Shown: positions 1 to 7,692, numbered from the stretch's first letter. The stretch: DNA of 22,751 nt from Verrucomicrobiota bacterium (GCA_018610125.1 JAHEOI010000322.1:1-22751); one strand, 5' to 3'. The notes: generated from the sequence alone by a model not told the origin. Translations and numbers: made by a program.

Positions 1-2
1 AA

Positions 3-320
3 ACCGATGACGCCGCCACGGTTCGCGTCGTCGCCGCTGAATGCCTGGTCCGGCACAGCAATCACAAGGACCGGCACCGGGCCCTGGAGGCGTTGCTTAA
101 GCTCGGGAATCCGCGAGGTGAAGAAACCAACCAATTTGCCGCGATTGCCGCGCTCAATACGATCGACAAAATCGACGAAACGGCACTTCCGATCCACGAG
201 GAGCTGAAGGCGTTGCCGAAGCGGCCGCAGGATGGACCACGTCGGGCGTCCGGTTACACACAGCGCCTGCTTCAGAAGATCCTCTCGGACCTGGAGCGGA
301 TCGCTTCGTCAAAGGAATAA
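3..320 (+). CDS. C-terminal part of a probable sulfatase (5' end outside window)
   Basis: The reading frame is open from the first full codon of the window and ends at TAA 318-320, giving about 105 residues of a protein whose start lies upstream. The visible part opens with 'DDAATVRVVAAECLVRH', then 'ALEALLKLGN' and 'FAAIAALNTIDKID', and ends 'YTQRLLQKILSDLE'. This pattern of short paired helices is like the HEAT-type C-terminal extension seen on many planctomycete and verrucomicrobial arylsulfatases (family knowledge from memory). The catalytic Cys/Ser-X-Pro-X-Arg domain is not in the window, so activity cannot be judged. The gene converges on the minus-strand protease gene, with 284 bp of repeat-rich DNA between them. 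It could instead be another HEAT-repeat protein. Confidence 0.55.
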   Translation, partial: TDDAATVRVVAAECLVRHSNHKDRHRALEALLKLGNPRGEETNQFAAIAALNTIDKIDETALPIHEELKALPKRPQDGPRRASGYTQRLLQKILSDLERIASSKE

Positions 321-324
321 CAAT

Positions 325-416
325 ATTTGCAAAAGTTCCTGCACGGATAAGCAAAGTAGACGCGGCTGCCAGCCGCTTGTTGTACTCCTCTTTATGGTGC
401 AGGAATTTTTGCAAAT
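325..416. repeat. 92-bp foldback element with nested hairpin
   Basis: Bases 325-344 (atttgcaaaagttcctgcac) and 397-416 (gtgcaggaatttttgcaaat) are reverse complements at 19 of 20 positions. The 52-bp centre holds a second inverted repeat, GCGGCTG-C-CAGCCGC (362-376). The whole can fold into a long stem capped by a smaller hairpin, like a REP-type or MITE-like element. It starts five bases after the sulfatase stop codon and lies downstream of both convergent genes, so it could also act in RNA 3'-end formation or stabilisation. No run of T follows either arm, so a classic intrinsic terminator is not supported. Confidence 0.7.
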
Positions 417-449
417 GACAATAAAAGGGAGAAGGATCGGGCAGAAAGC

Positions 450-500
450 GGTGACAAGTCACGCGTACTCCACAAGTGCGCTGACTTGTCAGCGCTGTGG
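450..500. repeat. Paired palindromes and a 31-nt hairpin
   Basis: The palindrome gtgacaagtcac (450-461) contains TGACAAGTCA, the reverse complement of TGACTTGTCA at 482-491. The second copy sits in a hairpin, CCACA-agt-GCGCTGAC-TT-GTCAGCGC-TGTGG (470-500), with an uninterrupted 8-bp inner stem, a 3-nt bulge and a 5-bp outer stem. It lies between the foldback element and a dispersed repeat in the convergent intergenic region. A role in mRNA 3'-end stability or bidirectional termination is possible but not shown, because there is no T tract. Confidence 0.6.
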
Positions 501-512
501 ATTCGGCGGTCG

Positions 513-586
513 GTTGCGGTAGGGACGGCACTCCGCTTGCGTCCGCTCTTAACCTCGGGGACGACGTCCCTGTCAGCAGGGAAGGC
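513..586. repeat. Dispersed intergenic repeat, copy A
   Basis: The first 25 bases (513-537, beginning gttgcggtagggacggcact) are identical to 7693-7717. After a variable stretch both copies continue with a shared core, cggggacgacRtccctRtcag (557-575 here), which contains the near-palindrome GGGACG-A-CGTCCC. Related cores recur near 6595, 7622 and 22487-22625, always outside the genes called here. This is a short dispersed palindromic family of the kind found in intergenic regions of many bacteria; function unknown. Confidence 0.7.
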
Positions 587-604
587 AAGGGGCGTCCTTT
601 ACCA

Positions 605-3600
605 TCAATTGCTCGGTACCAGCAGCCGATAGAATCGCTGCCCCGCCTTGGAATCCACCGTCCATGGGCTCGTCGCCTCGGGCATTTCCTCCCATGGCCC
701 CCCAATGCGGTCGGCGCCTTGAAGGATTGCTTCTTCCTTCCATTTCAAGTTCAGCGTTCCGTCGGCATCGGAGCTGATCTCGAGGGTTGGCTCCGGCTGT
801 GTCGTCTGGTCAACGACAGTGACAGCGCTGGAAGCGGTGTTATTGGTTTCGTTGGTCTCCGAGATACTGTTTCCCTCGTCGAGCACGACCCCCAGGAAGG
901 CGGATCCACCGGGAAAGTCGCTCGGGATTTCCGCCCCGCTAAACAGCCCAACCATCGTTGTGGCACCGGCGTCCAAATCGGAAGCGCCTTCGCGTCCGCC
1001 AACCAGTAACGCATCCTCTGTCGTGATCGTGGCATCGGATGAGAGATAAAACCCGATTGAGAAAGAACCGGAGGCCGACTCGTTTCCGGCGTTGGCGATC
1101 ATGAGCTGAATCCGATCGCCGATGCCGACACCTCTTTCCAGGGAATCGCCGCCTTCCAACGCAAATTCCTCAATCTGCAAATCCGGACCGGTCGAGCCGG
1201 CTGTTTCGCCCGTAATCGTGACGGAATCCAAGTTGCTCCCGAAGAGCTCCAAGCCGGTGATTTCGGCAAGCGACTCGCTATCCGATCCCGCAATCGCCCG
1301 GACTTCGTCGCCGACCAAAGGGGCCTGGCTGGCGGAAGCCGAGTCGGAGGAGATCGGCTCCATTGAAGCGGTGCCATTGAATGCCAATGCCACGGACGGG
1401 CGGGGAGATTCGGTCGATCCCGCCACGGCTTTCACACCCGTCAGGGACGGTAGCTCATCCGCTTCCCCAAAGAGCTCAATCTGATCCGCGCCATCAATCC
1501 GCTCCACCAGCTCACCATCACGATAGATCTCGAAGCGGGTGTTGGAAGCGCCGATAGGAGTCCAATCGGCAAGCACTAAGGCGCGGGTATCCAGCCTTTT
1601 CAAGCCGACGCGACCGAGCTTGATTGATTCGGCATCCACGGTAGCGCCCATCACATCAAAATCGATTCGCGCCGACTCATTCAGTGACAGCGGCATGAGC
1701 TCCAGGCTGAGCTCGTTGGCCGATTCCTCGAGCTGAAGATTGACTCCGCTCTCTCCTGAAGTGCCAAAATTGGCGATTTGGAGGAGACCGTCAGCCGTTC
1801 TTTTCAGCACGACGTCTCCGATCGGTTGATGAGGAATGCCCGCATAGCGGAACGGCTTTTCAGCGAAGAGCATGCCGAATGGACTGCCTTGCCATTCGTT
1901 ATAGCCGGAAACAAACGTTGTGTCCCAGGTATGAAGCAACAATCGCTGCATTTCCTTGGTGTTTCCGTTTTTGCCTGTCAATGGGGAGAAAAACCGCATG
2001 ATATGGGCCGGGCCGGCTTGATCAACGAATCCGGTCCCGGTCAGCTCCGTGTTGCGGTCGAGATCCCTGAAACGAATATCGAAGTTGAGGAATCGCCGGT
2101 CTCCTTTCTTGGTTACCAGATCGGTCGATTCAATGACAAGCTCGGCATCCCGTCCGTCATTGCGACCTTCGTAAGTGCCGTCCCATGCCTGCTTCGGCTG
2201 ATCGGTGTCGAGCCGGCTTCCGTTACGCTCGGTCAGCAGATCCGCCTTCGGACCTTCCGCAGCAAAGGCCGCACCGAAAGGATCCCCCTGCCAGGTGGTA
2301 TAGCCGGACAGGAAATCGTCATCCCAGGTATGAAGGAGAAGGCGTGGCAAACGCTTTGTTGTCCCGTCGCTTGCTGTCAATGTGCCGATTTCAAGCTCAT
2401 GCTTGGGCCCTTCAAACGGATAGTCAACATTTCCGGTGAACGTTGTGCTCCGTTCGAGATCTTCGAGGGTGACATCAAAGCTCGCGCCTTCATGCTGCCC
2501 CACTCCCGAGGTGTCTTTGGAAATCGTCAGTTTTGCGCGACGCCCGTCGTTCCGTCCCTGGTAAGTGCCGAGCCACCGGGCAAATTCGCTCGGCAATGAG
2601 CCGCGGTCGGTACGAATTCCGATGTAGGTCGCGTTGTTCGCCTCCAGATTCTCACTGACGCTGTCCTGCTCGTCCACGATGACCCCTATATGGTAATCGG
2701 TATTGGGCAGCAGATCCGACGGGATAGGCACCTCGAACCGCTTTGTCCAGACATCGTTTCTGCCGAGGATGATCCTTGTGGTTTTTAAATGCCGATCGAG
2801 CGTGGTGATGGTGTCGTTTTGGGAGAGGTAAAAACCGGCATCGATGGTATGGGTCGAGAGCCCGCTGTTCTCATAAGTGAATTCTGCTTTGACCGTGTTG
2901 CCGCGTGTGACTTCGTAGCGCGGTTCATCACCCCATGAGGCGTTCGAGAGCTCATTGCCACTCGTATCGAAGATGCGCGTCCGCCCGTGTGTGCTGTATT
3001 CCCCATCATCTCCGGTATGGCGCCAGTGAGAAACGCTCAGATCCTCCCCTTTGCCCGAATCTTTCCCATACTGGGCCACAGCCCCATTTGAAGCGTCCTC
3101 GCCGAGATAGCCGCGGGCGAATGATCCGTTGGCATGGATATGATCCCAATCCTGACCCATTGCATTGTAGGTATCGGTTTCGTGAGCCAGTCCGTAGGTA
3201 TGGCCCAGCTCATGGATCACCACGTTCCGGAATGGACGTCCCATTCCGTCGTACGGGGTCGTGGCATCCTTTTGAATCCCTGCGGTCCAGTTGCGGCTCG
3301 AGTTGACACGCACATCCGTTTCCACCAATTGGCCCGATCGAGTCTGAAACCACCAATTGGCTCGAGCCGGGGCTCCCAACGTTGAGGTAAACCAAATCTC
3401 GTTGTCCCGATTGTTCAAACTGACGTTGTCGTCGTCCAAATCGAGCTGCATCTCAAACTGGCTTGGGTTGTCGTTCATCCGTCCCATCAAGGTTTGGAGA
3501 GCCGCGCGAAAATCATTCCCTTCCGGGAACGAGTCGTCTTCGGCATTAATGGTCACCTCGTCGGAGCTCCAGCTTAGGTTGTTCCCATTGCCTTGGGTGA

Positions 3601-3718
3601 CGTTATAGCCGAAAACCGATGTCGGGCCGGCGATGAGTCCCAATACCGCGATCAGCCCTGATATTGGCATGAGAGCCGATCGCGATGCCGTGGAATGTTC
3701 GAAGTGCTTCTTGATCAT
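605..3718 (-). CDS. Exported metzincin-type zinc metalloprotease with CARDB domains and a duplicated novel domain
   Basis: This 1037-residue protein starts at ATG 3718, preceded by AAGGAA six bases upstream. A longer in-frame start at 3781 would put 21 extra residues before the signal peptide. Residues 1-37 look like a signal peptide (basic start, hydrophobic 'ISGLIAVLGLIAG', cleavage near 'SVFG'). The zinc site HELGHTYGLAH (169-179) is the HExxHxxGxxH of metzincins, followed at 185-188 by NAMG, a likely Met-turn. A CARDB-like domain follows (about 226-364), then two copies of an unrecognised domain (382-487 and 512-620), an unassigned region, a second CARDB-like domain (845-969) and a verrucomicrobial tail (978-1033) containing 'QGADRIGGPW' and 'FYRLL'. 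The product is probably secreted or surface-bound; its substrate is unknown. It is the second gene of a minus-strand pair, 120 bp after its neighbour. Confidence 0.85.
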   Translation of the reverse strand: MIKKHFEHSTASRSALMPISGLIAVLGLIAGPTSVFGYNVTQGNGNNLSWSSDEVTINAEDDSFPEGNDFRAALQTLMGRMNDNPSQFEMQLDLDDDNVSLNNRDNEIWFTSTLGAPARANWWFQTRSGQLVETDVRVNSSRNWTAGIQKDATTPYDGMGRPFRNVVIHELGHTYGLAHETDTYNAMGQDWDHIHANGSFARGYLGEDASNGAVAQYGKDSGKGEDLSVSHWRHTGDDGEYSTHGRTRIFDTSGNELSNASWGDEPRYEVTRGNTVKAEFTYENSGLSTHTIDAGFYLSQNDTITTLDRHLKTTRIILGRNDVWTKRFEVPIPSDLLPNTDYHIGVIVDEQDSVSENLEANNATYIGIRTDRGSLPSEFARWLGTYQGRNDGRRAKLTISKDTSGVGQHEGASFDVTLEDLERSTTFTGNVDYPFEGPKHELEIGTLTASDGTTKRLPRLLLHTWDDDFLSGYTTWQGDPFGAAFAAEGPKADLLTERNGSRLDTDQPKQAWDGTYEGRNDGRDAELVIESTDLVTKKGDRRFLNFDIRFRDLDRNTELTGTGFVDQAGPAHIMRFFSPLTGKNGNTKEMQRLLLHTWDTTFVSGYNEWQGSPFGMLFAEKPFRYAGIPHQPIGDVVLKRTADGLLQIANFGTSGESGVNLQLEESANELSLELMPLSLNESARIDFDVMGATVDAESIKLGRVGLKRLDTRALVLADWTPIGASNTRFEIYRDGELVERIDGADQIELFGEADELPSLTGVKAVAGSTESPRPSVALAFNGTASMEPISSDSASASQAPLVGDEVRAIAGSDSESLAEITGLELFGSNLDSVTITGETAGSTGPDLQIEEFALEGGDSLERGVGIGDRIQLMIANAGNESASGSFSIGFYLSSDATITTEDALLVGGREGASDLDAGATTMVGLFSGAEIPSDFPGGSAFLGVVLDEGNSISETNETNNTASSAVTVVDQTTQPEPTLEISSDADGTLNLKWKEEAILQGADRIGGPWEEMPEATSPWTVDSKAGQRFYRLLVPSN
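1859..2575 (-). repeat. Region encoding two tandem copies of an unrecognised ~107-residue domain
   Basis: Within the protease, the copies are encoded by 2575-2258 and 2185-1859 (minus strand). Both begin W-x-G-T-Y-x-G-R-N-D-G-R with a 'A.L.I' strand, have a central 'F(D)...DL(E/D)R.T..TG' block, and end 'RLLLHTWD..F.SGY..WQG.PFG..FA'. A linker of about 24 residues separates them. The invariant aromatic, Asn, Asp and Gly residues suggest a beta-rich binding module. I do not recognise it as a named domain. Confidence 0.75.
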
Positions 3719-3838
3719 CACGTTCCTTGGATTGTTGAATGCCGCGACTGATCGGCGGCAGCTTGTCGTGTTAAAATGCAATATGACGCTTGAGCGGTCC
3801 CGAGCCTTAGACCCGGTCGCTCAATACGTGTTTCTCGA

Positions 3839-5266
3839 TTATGGGCGGTCGACCACGGGATTGCCTTCGGATTCTTGCAATGCCTCGAATTCGGCGGCTT
3901 CGCGATCATTCCGCGGCTCCCGCGCCGGCAAGGAGAGCGATCGGGGTGGGGCTGACGGTTTCGGCGGGGAAACCGTGAACGGTTCGTCCGGATCAAAGCC
4001 GACGACCGGGTTGGATTCTTCCTTCTGGCCTTCCCGGGAAATAGCGATCTTGATCATGGCTTTGAGGTGCTCCAGAAATGCCTCTTGTCCCAATACCTTG
4101 CCTTTTGGAAGCTCTTCGGGCTCAGGGGCTTCTCCTTCACCTTCAGGGACCGGGAGCCGTTTCATTCGCACTTCGTGCTCCCCGATCCGAGTCGTCATCA
4201 TCGCTTCAATGGGCCGGTACCGGCCAAGCACTGGGCTCCGATCGAAGCTCCTGACCACCAAATTTGGAAAGAGGTCCTCGATGACTCGCCGATTCCGTTT
4301 CAAGACCTGACCGATCGGCATCTCATTCGGATCTTGTTCCACCAGTTCTTTGGTCTCGGGCCGCAAAGAGACCTCCTGAAGGTCTTTCGGCATGAAAAGC
4401 TCCCGGTTGAAAAGGGCATGGTTGAGGTCGCGGTAAAGGATCGCCTCGGCAATGCTCCCGGAAATCGCCCGAAATTTTTGAGGCATCAGCCTTTGAAGCA
4501 GCTCACGAAGCGAATGCTCCGAGTCCTCCATTGTTTCCATTAGGCGCTGCGCTTGAGGCCCTGAAAGACGGAATGTCAGGGCTTCAGGCGGAAGCTGACT
4601 CGCACTTTCCGGCTCCCGAATAATCTGGTGGGCGGCTTCGCTCAATCGGCTCAAAAGCTTCTCCTCGGCTGCATTGTCGGGCTCGCGCAAATGCTGGGCC
4701 AGGACTTCATAATCCCTGACGTCATCCGGATGAATCCGTGCGGCAAATACCGGATCGTCGGTCAAGATTAGCTCGTAGCCCATTTCGTTCATGACTTGAT
4801 TCTCCTCGAGGAAACGGGTAAAGCCTTGCTTGAGGCCTACCAGCGGCTGGGGATGGGGATGCCGTGACTCCGGTGCTCGCCGTACAAAAAAGACACCGCG
4901 ATCTCCCACGTCCAGCATCGGGGTGCCGCTCGTTGCCATAATCGCCTCACCATCTTGGCTGATGCCACCGCTATAGCGAATCGTCAGGCTTTCCGGGTTC
5001 TCGGAGAGCCCTTTGAGTGTTTGCTCAATCGCGATCGTTACGAAGGTGTGAGGCAGGCGCGAGCCTTCCCGGGCCTCTTCGCCGTCGGCTCCCGAGCTCG
5101 AGCGAAACGCCTTGTCGACAACTTCGCCCTGAATGATCAGATCCGCTTCGCTGACGAAATGGCGGTACAACTTCTGTTCGAGGACGATCCCATGTCCGCC
5201 CATCGTGCTTGCCGCAAACAGAATGGCGGCCAGTCCCATGCATCGTAAATTGTTCCTGTAGCCCAT
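3839..5266 (-). CDS. Exported protein of unknown function, operon partner of the metalloprotease
   Basis: This is a 475-residue protein if started at ATG 5266. A GTG at 5299 would add 11 charged residues ahead of the signal peptide, which is less likely. Neither start has a clear ribosome binding site. Residues 1-26 form a signal peptide ('MGLAAILFAASTMGG'). The next ~140 residues contain 'EADLIIQGEVVDKAF', 'VTIAIEQTLKG', 'SLTIRYSGG' and 'VGDRGVFFVRR'. That resembles a small beta domain I recall from exported proteins encoded beside matrixin-like proteases (recollection, not searched). The middle is charged and helical. The end is rich in Pro and Glu ('VPEGEGEAPEPEELP'). It is transcribed toward the protease gene with 120 bp between, and diverges from the methyltransferase gene at 5329. 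It could be a chaperone, inhibitor or cofactor of the protease, but nothing in the sequence proves this. Confidence 0.65.
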   Translation of the reverse strand: MGYRNNLRCMGLAAILFAASTMGGHGIVLEQKLYRHFVSEADLIIQGEVVDKAFRSSSGADGEEAREGSRLPHTFVTIAIEQTLKGLSENPESLTIRYSGGISQDGEAIMATSGTPMLDVGDRGVFFVRRAPESRHPHPQPLVGLKQGFTRFLEENQVMNEMGYELILTDDPVFAARIHPDDVRDYEVLAQHLREPDNAAEEKLLSRLSEAAHQIIREPESASQLPPEALTFRLSGPQAQRLMETMEDSEHSLRELLQRLMPQKFRAISGSIAEAILYRDLNHALFNRELFMPKDLQEVSLRPETKELVEQDPNEMPIGQVLKRNRRVIEDLFPNLVVRSFDRSPVLGRYRPIEAMMTTRIGEHEVRMKRLPVPEGEGEAPEPEELPKGKVLGQEAFLEHLKAMIKIAISREGQKEESNPVVGFDPDEPFTVSPPKPSAPPRSLSLPAREPRNDREAAEFEALQESEGNPVVDRP

Positions 5267-5328
5267 AAAGCAAACGGTTTTTTCGCGGTGATCCCGCACC
5301 GATTGCGACCACGCTCACACCGGTTGGA

Positions 5329-6525
5329 ATGGCTGTCAATTTCCGGGAGCCCGATGATATCGTTGTTGCCGAGATGGCGAGTGTGGCAAGGCGAATTCGC
5401 GATGAGATTTTAGCTTCCGGGCCGATGCGCTTCAGCCGATTCATGGAGCTGGCACTGTATGCGCCGGGAGAAGGTTACTATGAAAGCGGGAAGCCTGTCG
5501 TGGGCCGCGAGGGTGACTTCTTTACCAGCGTGAGTGTCGGTAGTCTTTTCGGAGAGCTCCTCGGCTTTCAATACGCCGAGTGGATTGGCAAGGAAATCGA
5601 GGCGGGGGATCGGTCACCGACTTCGGAGTGGCAGATCGTGGAGCTTGGCGCTCACGACGGGCAACTTGCCCACGATATATTGAGCTATCTCTGGAGCTAT
5701 CGTCGCTCCTTGGCGCAGCGAGTCCGTTATATTATCGGTGAACCGGGCTCGCGTTGGCGAGCGATTCAGCAGGAGCGATTGAAGCCCTTTGGGAACCAAG
5801 TCGACTGGTTGACCGGTTCTCGGATGGTTTCATGCCATGGAATACGCGGGATTATTTTCGGCAACGAGCTCTTGGATGCCATGCCGGTGCATTCGCTTGG
5901 CTGGGATGCCGAGCGAGGAGAGTGGTTTGAGTGGGGGGTCGCTTGGGATGACGAAACCGACTCGTTTCGATGGACTCGATTGACGCCCTCTCGATCTATC
6001 AAAGAGCGCCCACAAGGCGCAGCCGGTATCCCTGATGTCTCCGAGGAGGTGGCCAACGTCTTACCCGATGGCTTTACAGTGGAGATCTCGCCGACTGCAG
6101 CCGAGTGGTGGGCCCATGCGGCTCAAGCGCTGGCGCAAGGCAGGCTCTTGACCTTGGATTATGGGCTTGCGGCGGAGGAGCGCTTGATGCCTGAACGGGC
6201 TCACGGTACCGTGCGGGCCTACCGGGGGCATCAACAACTGTCCAATGTGCTGGCCGATCCCGGGAGCCAGGACCTGACCGCCCATGTCAATTTCTCCGAC
6301 CTCAAAGCTGCGGGCGAGAGCGCCGGCCTGAAGACCGAGCTCTGGACCGACCAAGGACGGTTTCTGACACGAATCGCGTCCGAGACGTGGCGTGACGGGG
6401 CTCTATTTGGGCAATGGACACGAAAGCGCATACGGCAGTTCCAGACATTGACCCATCCCGGCTTCCTCGGTCGTTCATTTCAAGTCTTGGTCCAGAGTAA
6501 AGGCGTTACCTCGAGCCTTCCCTGA
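5329..6525 (+). CDS. MidA/NDUFAF7-family SAM-dependent methyltransferase (DUF185)
   Basis: This 398-residue protein is close to the usual length of the family, whose mitochondrial member NDUFAF7 methylates an arginine of a complex I subunit; bacterial substrates are mostly unknown. Family blocks appear in order: 'FMELALYAPGEGYY' (38-51), 'REGDFFTSVSVGSLFG' (60-75), the SAM-binding loop 'ELGAHDGQL' (105-113), 'NELLDAMPV' (179-187), 'VEISPTAAEWW' (251-261), 'LDYG' (276-279), 'HGTVRAYRGH' (292-301) and 'DLTAHVNFSDL' (315-325). Note that the SAM loop has Ala-His-Asp where relatives often have Gly-x-Gly. The start is uncertain: ATG 5329 has only a weak ribosome binding site, and ATG 5374 is also possible. 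The gene diverges from the exported-protein gene, leaving 62 bp for both promoters. Confidence 0.85.
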   Translation: MAVNFREPDDIVVAEMASVARRIRDEILASGPMRFSRFMELALYAPGEGYYESGKPVVGREGDFFTSVSVGSLFGELLGFQYAEWIGKEIEAGDRSPTSEWQIVELGAHDGQLAHDILSYLWSYRRSLAQRVRYIIGEPGSRWRAIQQERLKPFGNQVDWLTGSRMVSCHGIRGIIFGNELLDAMPVHSLGWDAERGEWFEWGVAWDDETDSFRWTRLTPSRSIKERPQGAAGIPDVSEEVANVLPDGFTVEISPTAAEWWAHAAQALAQGRLLTLDYGLAAEERLMPERAHGTVRAYRGHQQLSNVLADPGSQDLTAHVNFSDLKAAGESAGLKTELWTDQGRFLTRIASETWRDGALFGQWTRKRIRQFQTLTHPGFLGRSFQVLVQSKGVTSSLP

Positions 6526-6594
6526 TTCGAGAAGTCGGGGCCAAGAGAAAAATGGGTGGGACCGGAGGAGTGGAGGAGCACAGTTTGAGCTCTT

Positions 6595-6613
6595 ACATCC
6601 CCTATCAGGGAGG
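6595..6613. repeat. Short remnant of the dispersed repeat upstream of larE
   Basis: The bases acatcccctatcagggagg match the end of repeat copy B (acatccctatcagggagg, about 7745-7762) apart from one inserted C. This places repeat DNA between the methyltransferase stop and the conserved part of the next gene, and argues that this stretch is not coding. Confidence 0.5.
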
Positions 6614-6659
6614 AGGTCCGGATCTCGACAACGCGGGCTGTTCATGCCATTTTTTCGTT

Positions 6660-7502
6660 GTGGAACAAGAGAAGCTCGAAAGACTGCGTGAGATCTTGCG
6701 CTCTTACGGATCGTGCCTCGTGGCTTATTCGGGAGGCGTCGATTCCGTTTTCCTCGCCTACGTGGCTCACCAAGTCCTTGGTGAGCGGAGCTTGGCGGTC
6801 ATGGCAGACTCCCCGAGCTTGCCTCGTCGAGAACGTCAAGAGGGAGTCGATCTGGCCCATCGTTTTGAAATTCCGCTCCGAGTTGTCTATCCGAACGAGT
6901 TCAATAATCCCGATTACCTCGCCAACCCGACCAATCGCTGCTATTTCTGCAAGCACGAATTGTTCGTCCAGCTTGAGCCGCTGGCGAAAGAGGAAGGGTA
7001 TGCCGTGGTGGCATACGGTGAGAATGCGAGCGACGTCGGAGATCATCGGCCGGGGGCTCAAGCGGCTTCGGAATTTCAGGTGCGCGCTCCTTTGAAAGAG
7101 AGCGAGCTTACCAAAGAGGATATCCGGAGATTGTCGGCGGCAGTGGGGCTGCCAACCGCCGAGAAGCCTCAAATGGCCTGTTTGAGCTCACGAATTCCCT
7201 ATGGCGAAGCGGTCAGTCCTGAAAAGCTTCAAATGATCGAAGGGGCGGAGAATGTGCTCAAGGATTTTGGATTCCGGAATATCCGGGTGCGCCATCACGA
7301 GCTGACCCTTGGGCAATTGGCTCGGATTGAGCTGGGAAGGGACGAGATCCCGCAGTTGCTGAGCCAAGATCTCTTCGCCGACGTCGCTGAACGTGTCAAA
7401 GAGATCGGATACACTCACGTGACGTTGGACATGATGGGCTATCGTCGGGGTAGCCTCAATGAGAGCAGCCGGCGACGATTTCAAGCAGCCGGCTCTCAAT
7501 AG
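6660..7502 (+). CDS. larE: LarE-like ATP-dependent sulfur transferase, three-cysteine type
   Basis: LarE enzymes adenylate a carboxylate of the nickel-pincer nucleotide precursor and insert sulfur. The PP-loop SGGVDS lies at residues 24-29 of the 280-residue product from GTG 6660, followed by 'CYFCK' (C94, C97), 'GENASDVGDHRPG', 'PLKESELTKEDIR' and 'ACLSSRIPYG' (C174). In the family, a single Cys at the last position donates its own sulfur, whereas members with three cysteines bind a [4Fe-4S] cluster; all three are present here. The frame is open back to ATG 6552, but the extra 36 residues are unlike the family, cross a repeat remnant and are low in complexity. GTG 6660 places 'VEQEKLERLREILRSYG' at the N-terminus, as in relatives. 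No larA, larB or larC is visible nearby. Confidence 0.85.
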   Translation: MEQEKLERLREILRSYGSCLVAYSGGVDSVFLAYVAHQVLGERSLAVMADSPSLPRRERQEGVDLAHRFEIPLRVVYPNEFNNPDYLANPTNRCYFCKHELFVQLEPLAKEEGYAVVAYGENASDVGDHRPGAQAASEFQVRAPLKESELTKEDIRRLSAAVGLPTAEKPQMACLSSRIPYGEAVSPEKLQMIEGAENVLKDFGFRNIRVRHHELTLGQLARIELGRDEIPQLLSQDLFADVAERVKEIGYTHVTLDMMGYRRGSLNESSRRRFQAAGSQ

Positions 7503-7621
7503 CGCGCTTTGGCAGTGCAGACGGCTCGATGACACCCTGCCCGTCAGGGAAGGCCGTTTGGCTCAAAGAGGGCTGTGACCCTATCAGAGAAGGAGCGCCT
7601 GCTTTGTAGACCTCTATGATC

Positions 7622-7650
7622 CCTCCTCGATAGGACGTTGTCCCATAGGC
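7622..7650. repeat. Dispersed repeat, copy C (shortened)
   Basis: The sequence ctcctcgatagg-acgtt-gtcccata matches the left half of the copy near 22487 (ctccttgatagggacgtt...gtcccata), but lacks several bases of the loop. It lies 43 bp before copy B, the same left-to-right order as at 22487-22576. Confidence 0.45.
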
Positions 7651-7692
7651 AAAGCTAATCAAAGACAGAAGTTGGCCCTCCTTACCATTGCT

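Noticed and set aside
154..705. 183-aa minus-strand ORF overlapping the sulfatase end, the foldback element and the protease end
   Set aside because: It crosses several palindromic repeats and an open sulfatase frame, and has no domain-like pattern.
1778..2599. 273-aa plus-strand ORF inside the protease gene
   Set aside because: It is antisense to a well-supported coding region with clear domain repeats; its sequence is a shadow of those codons.
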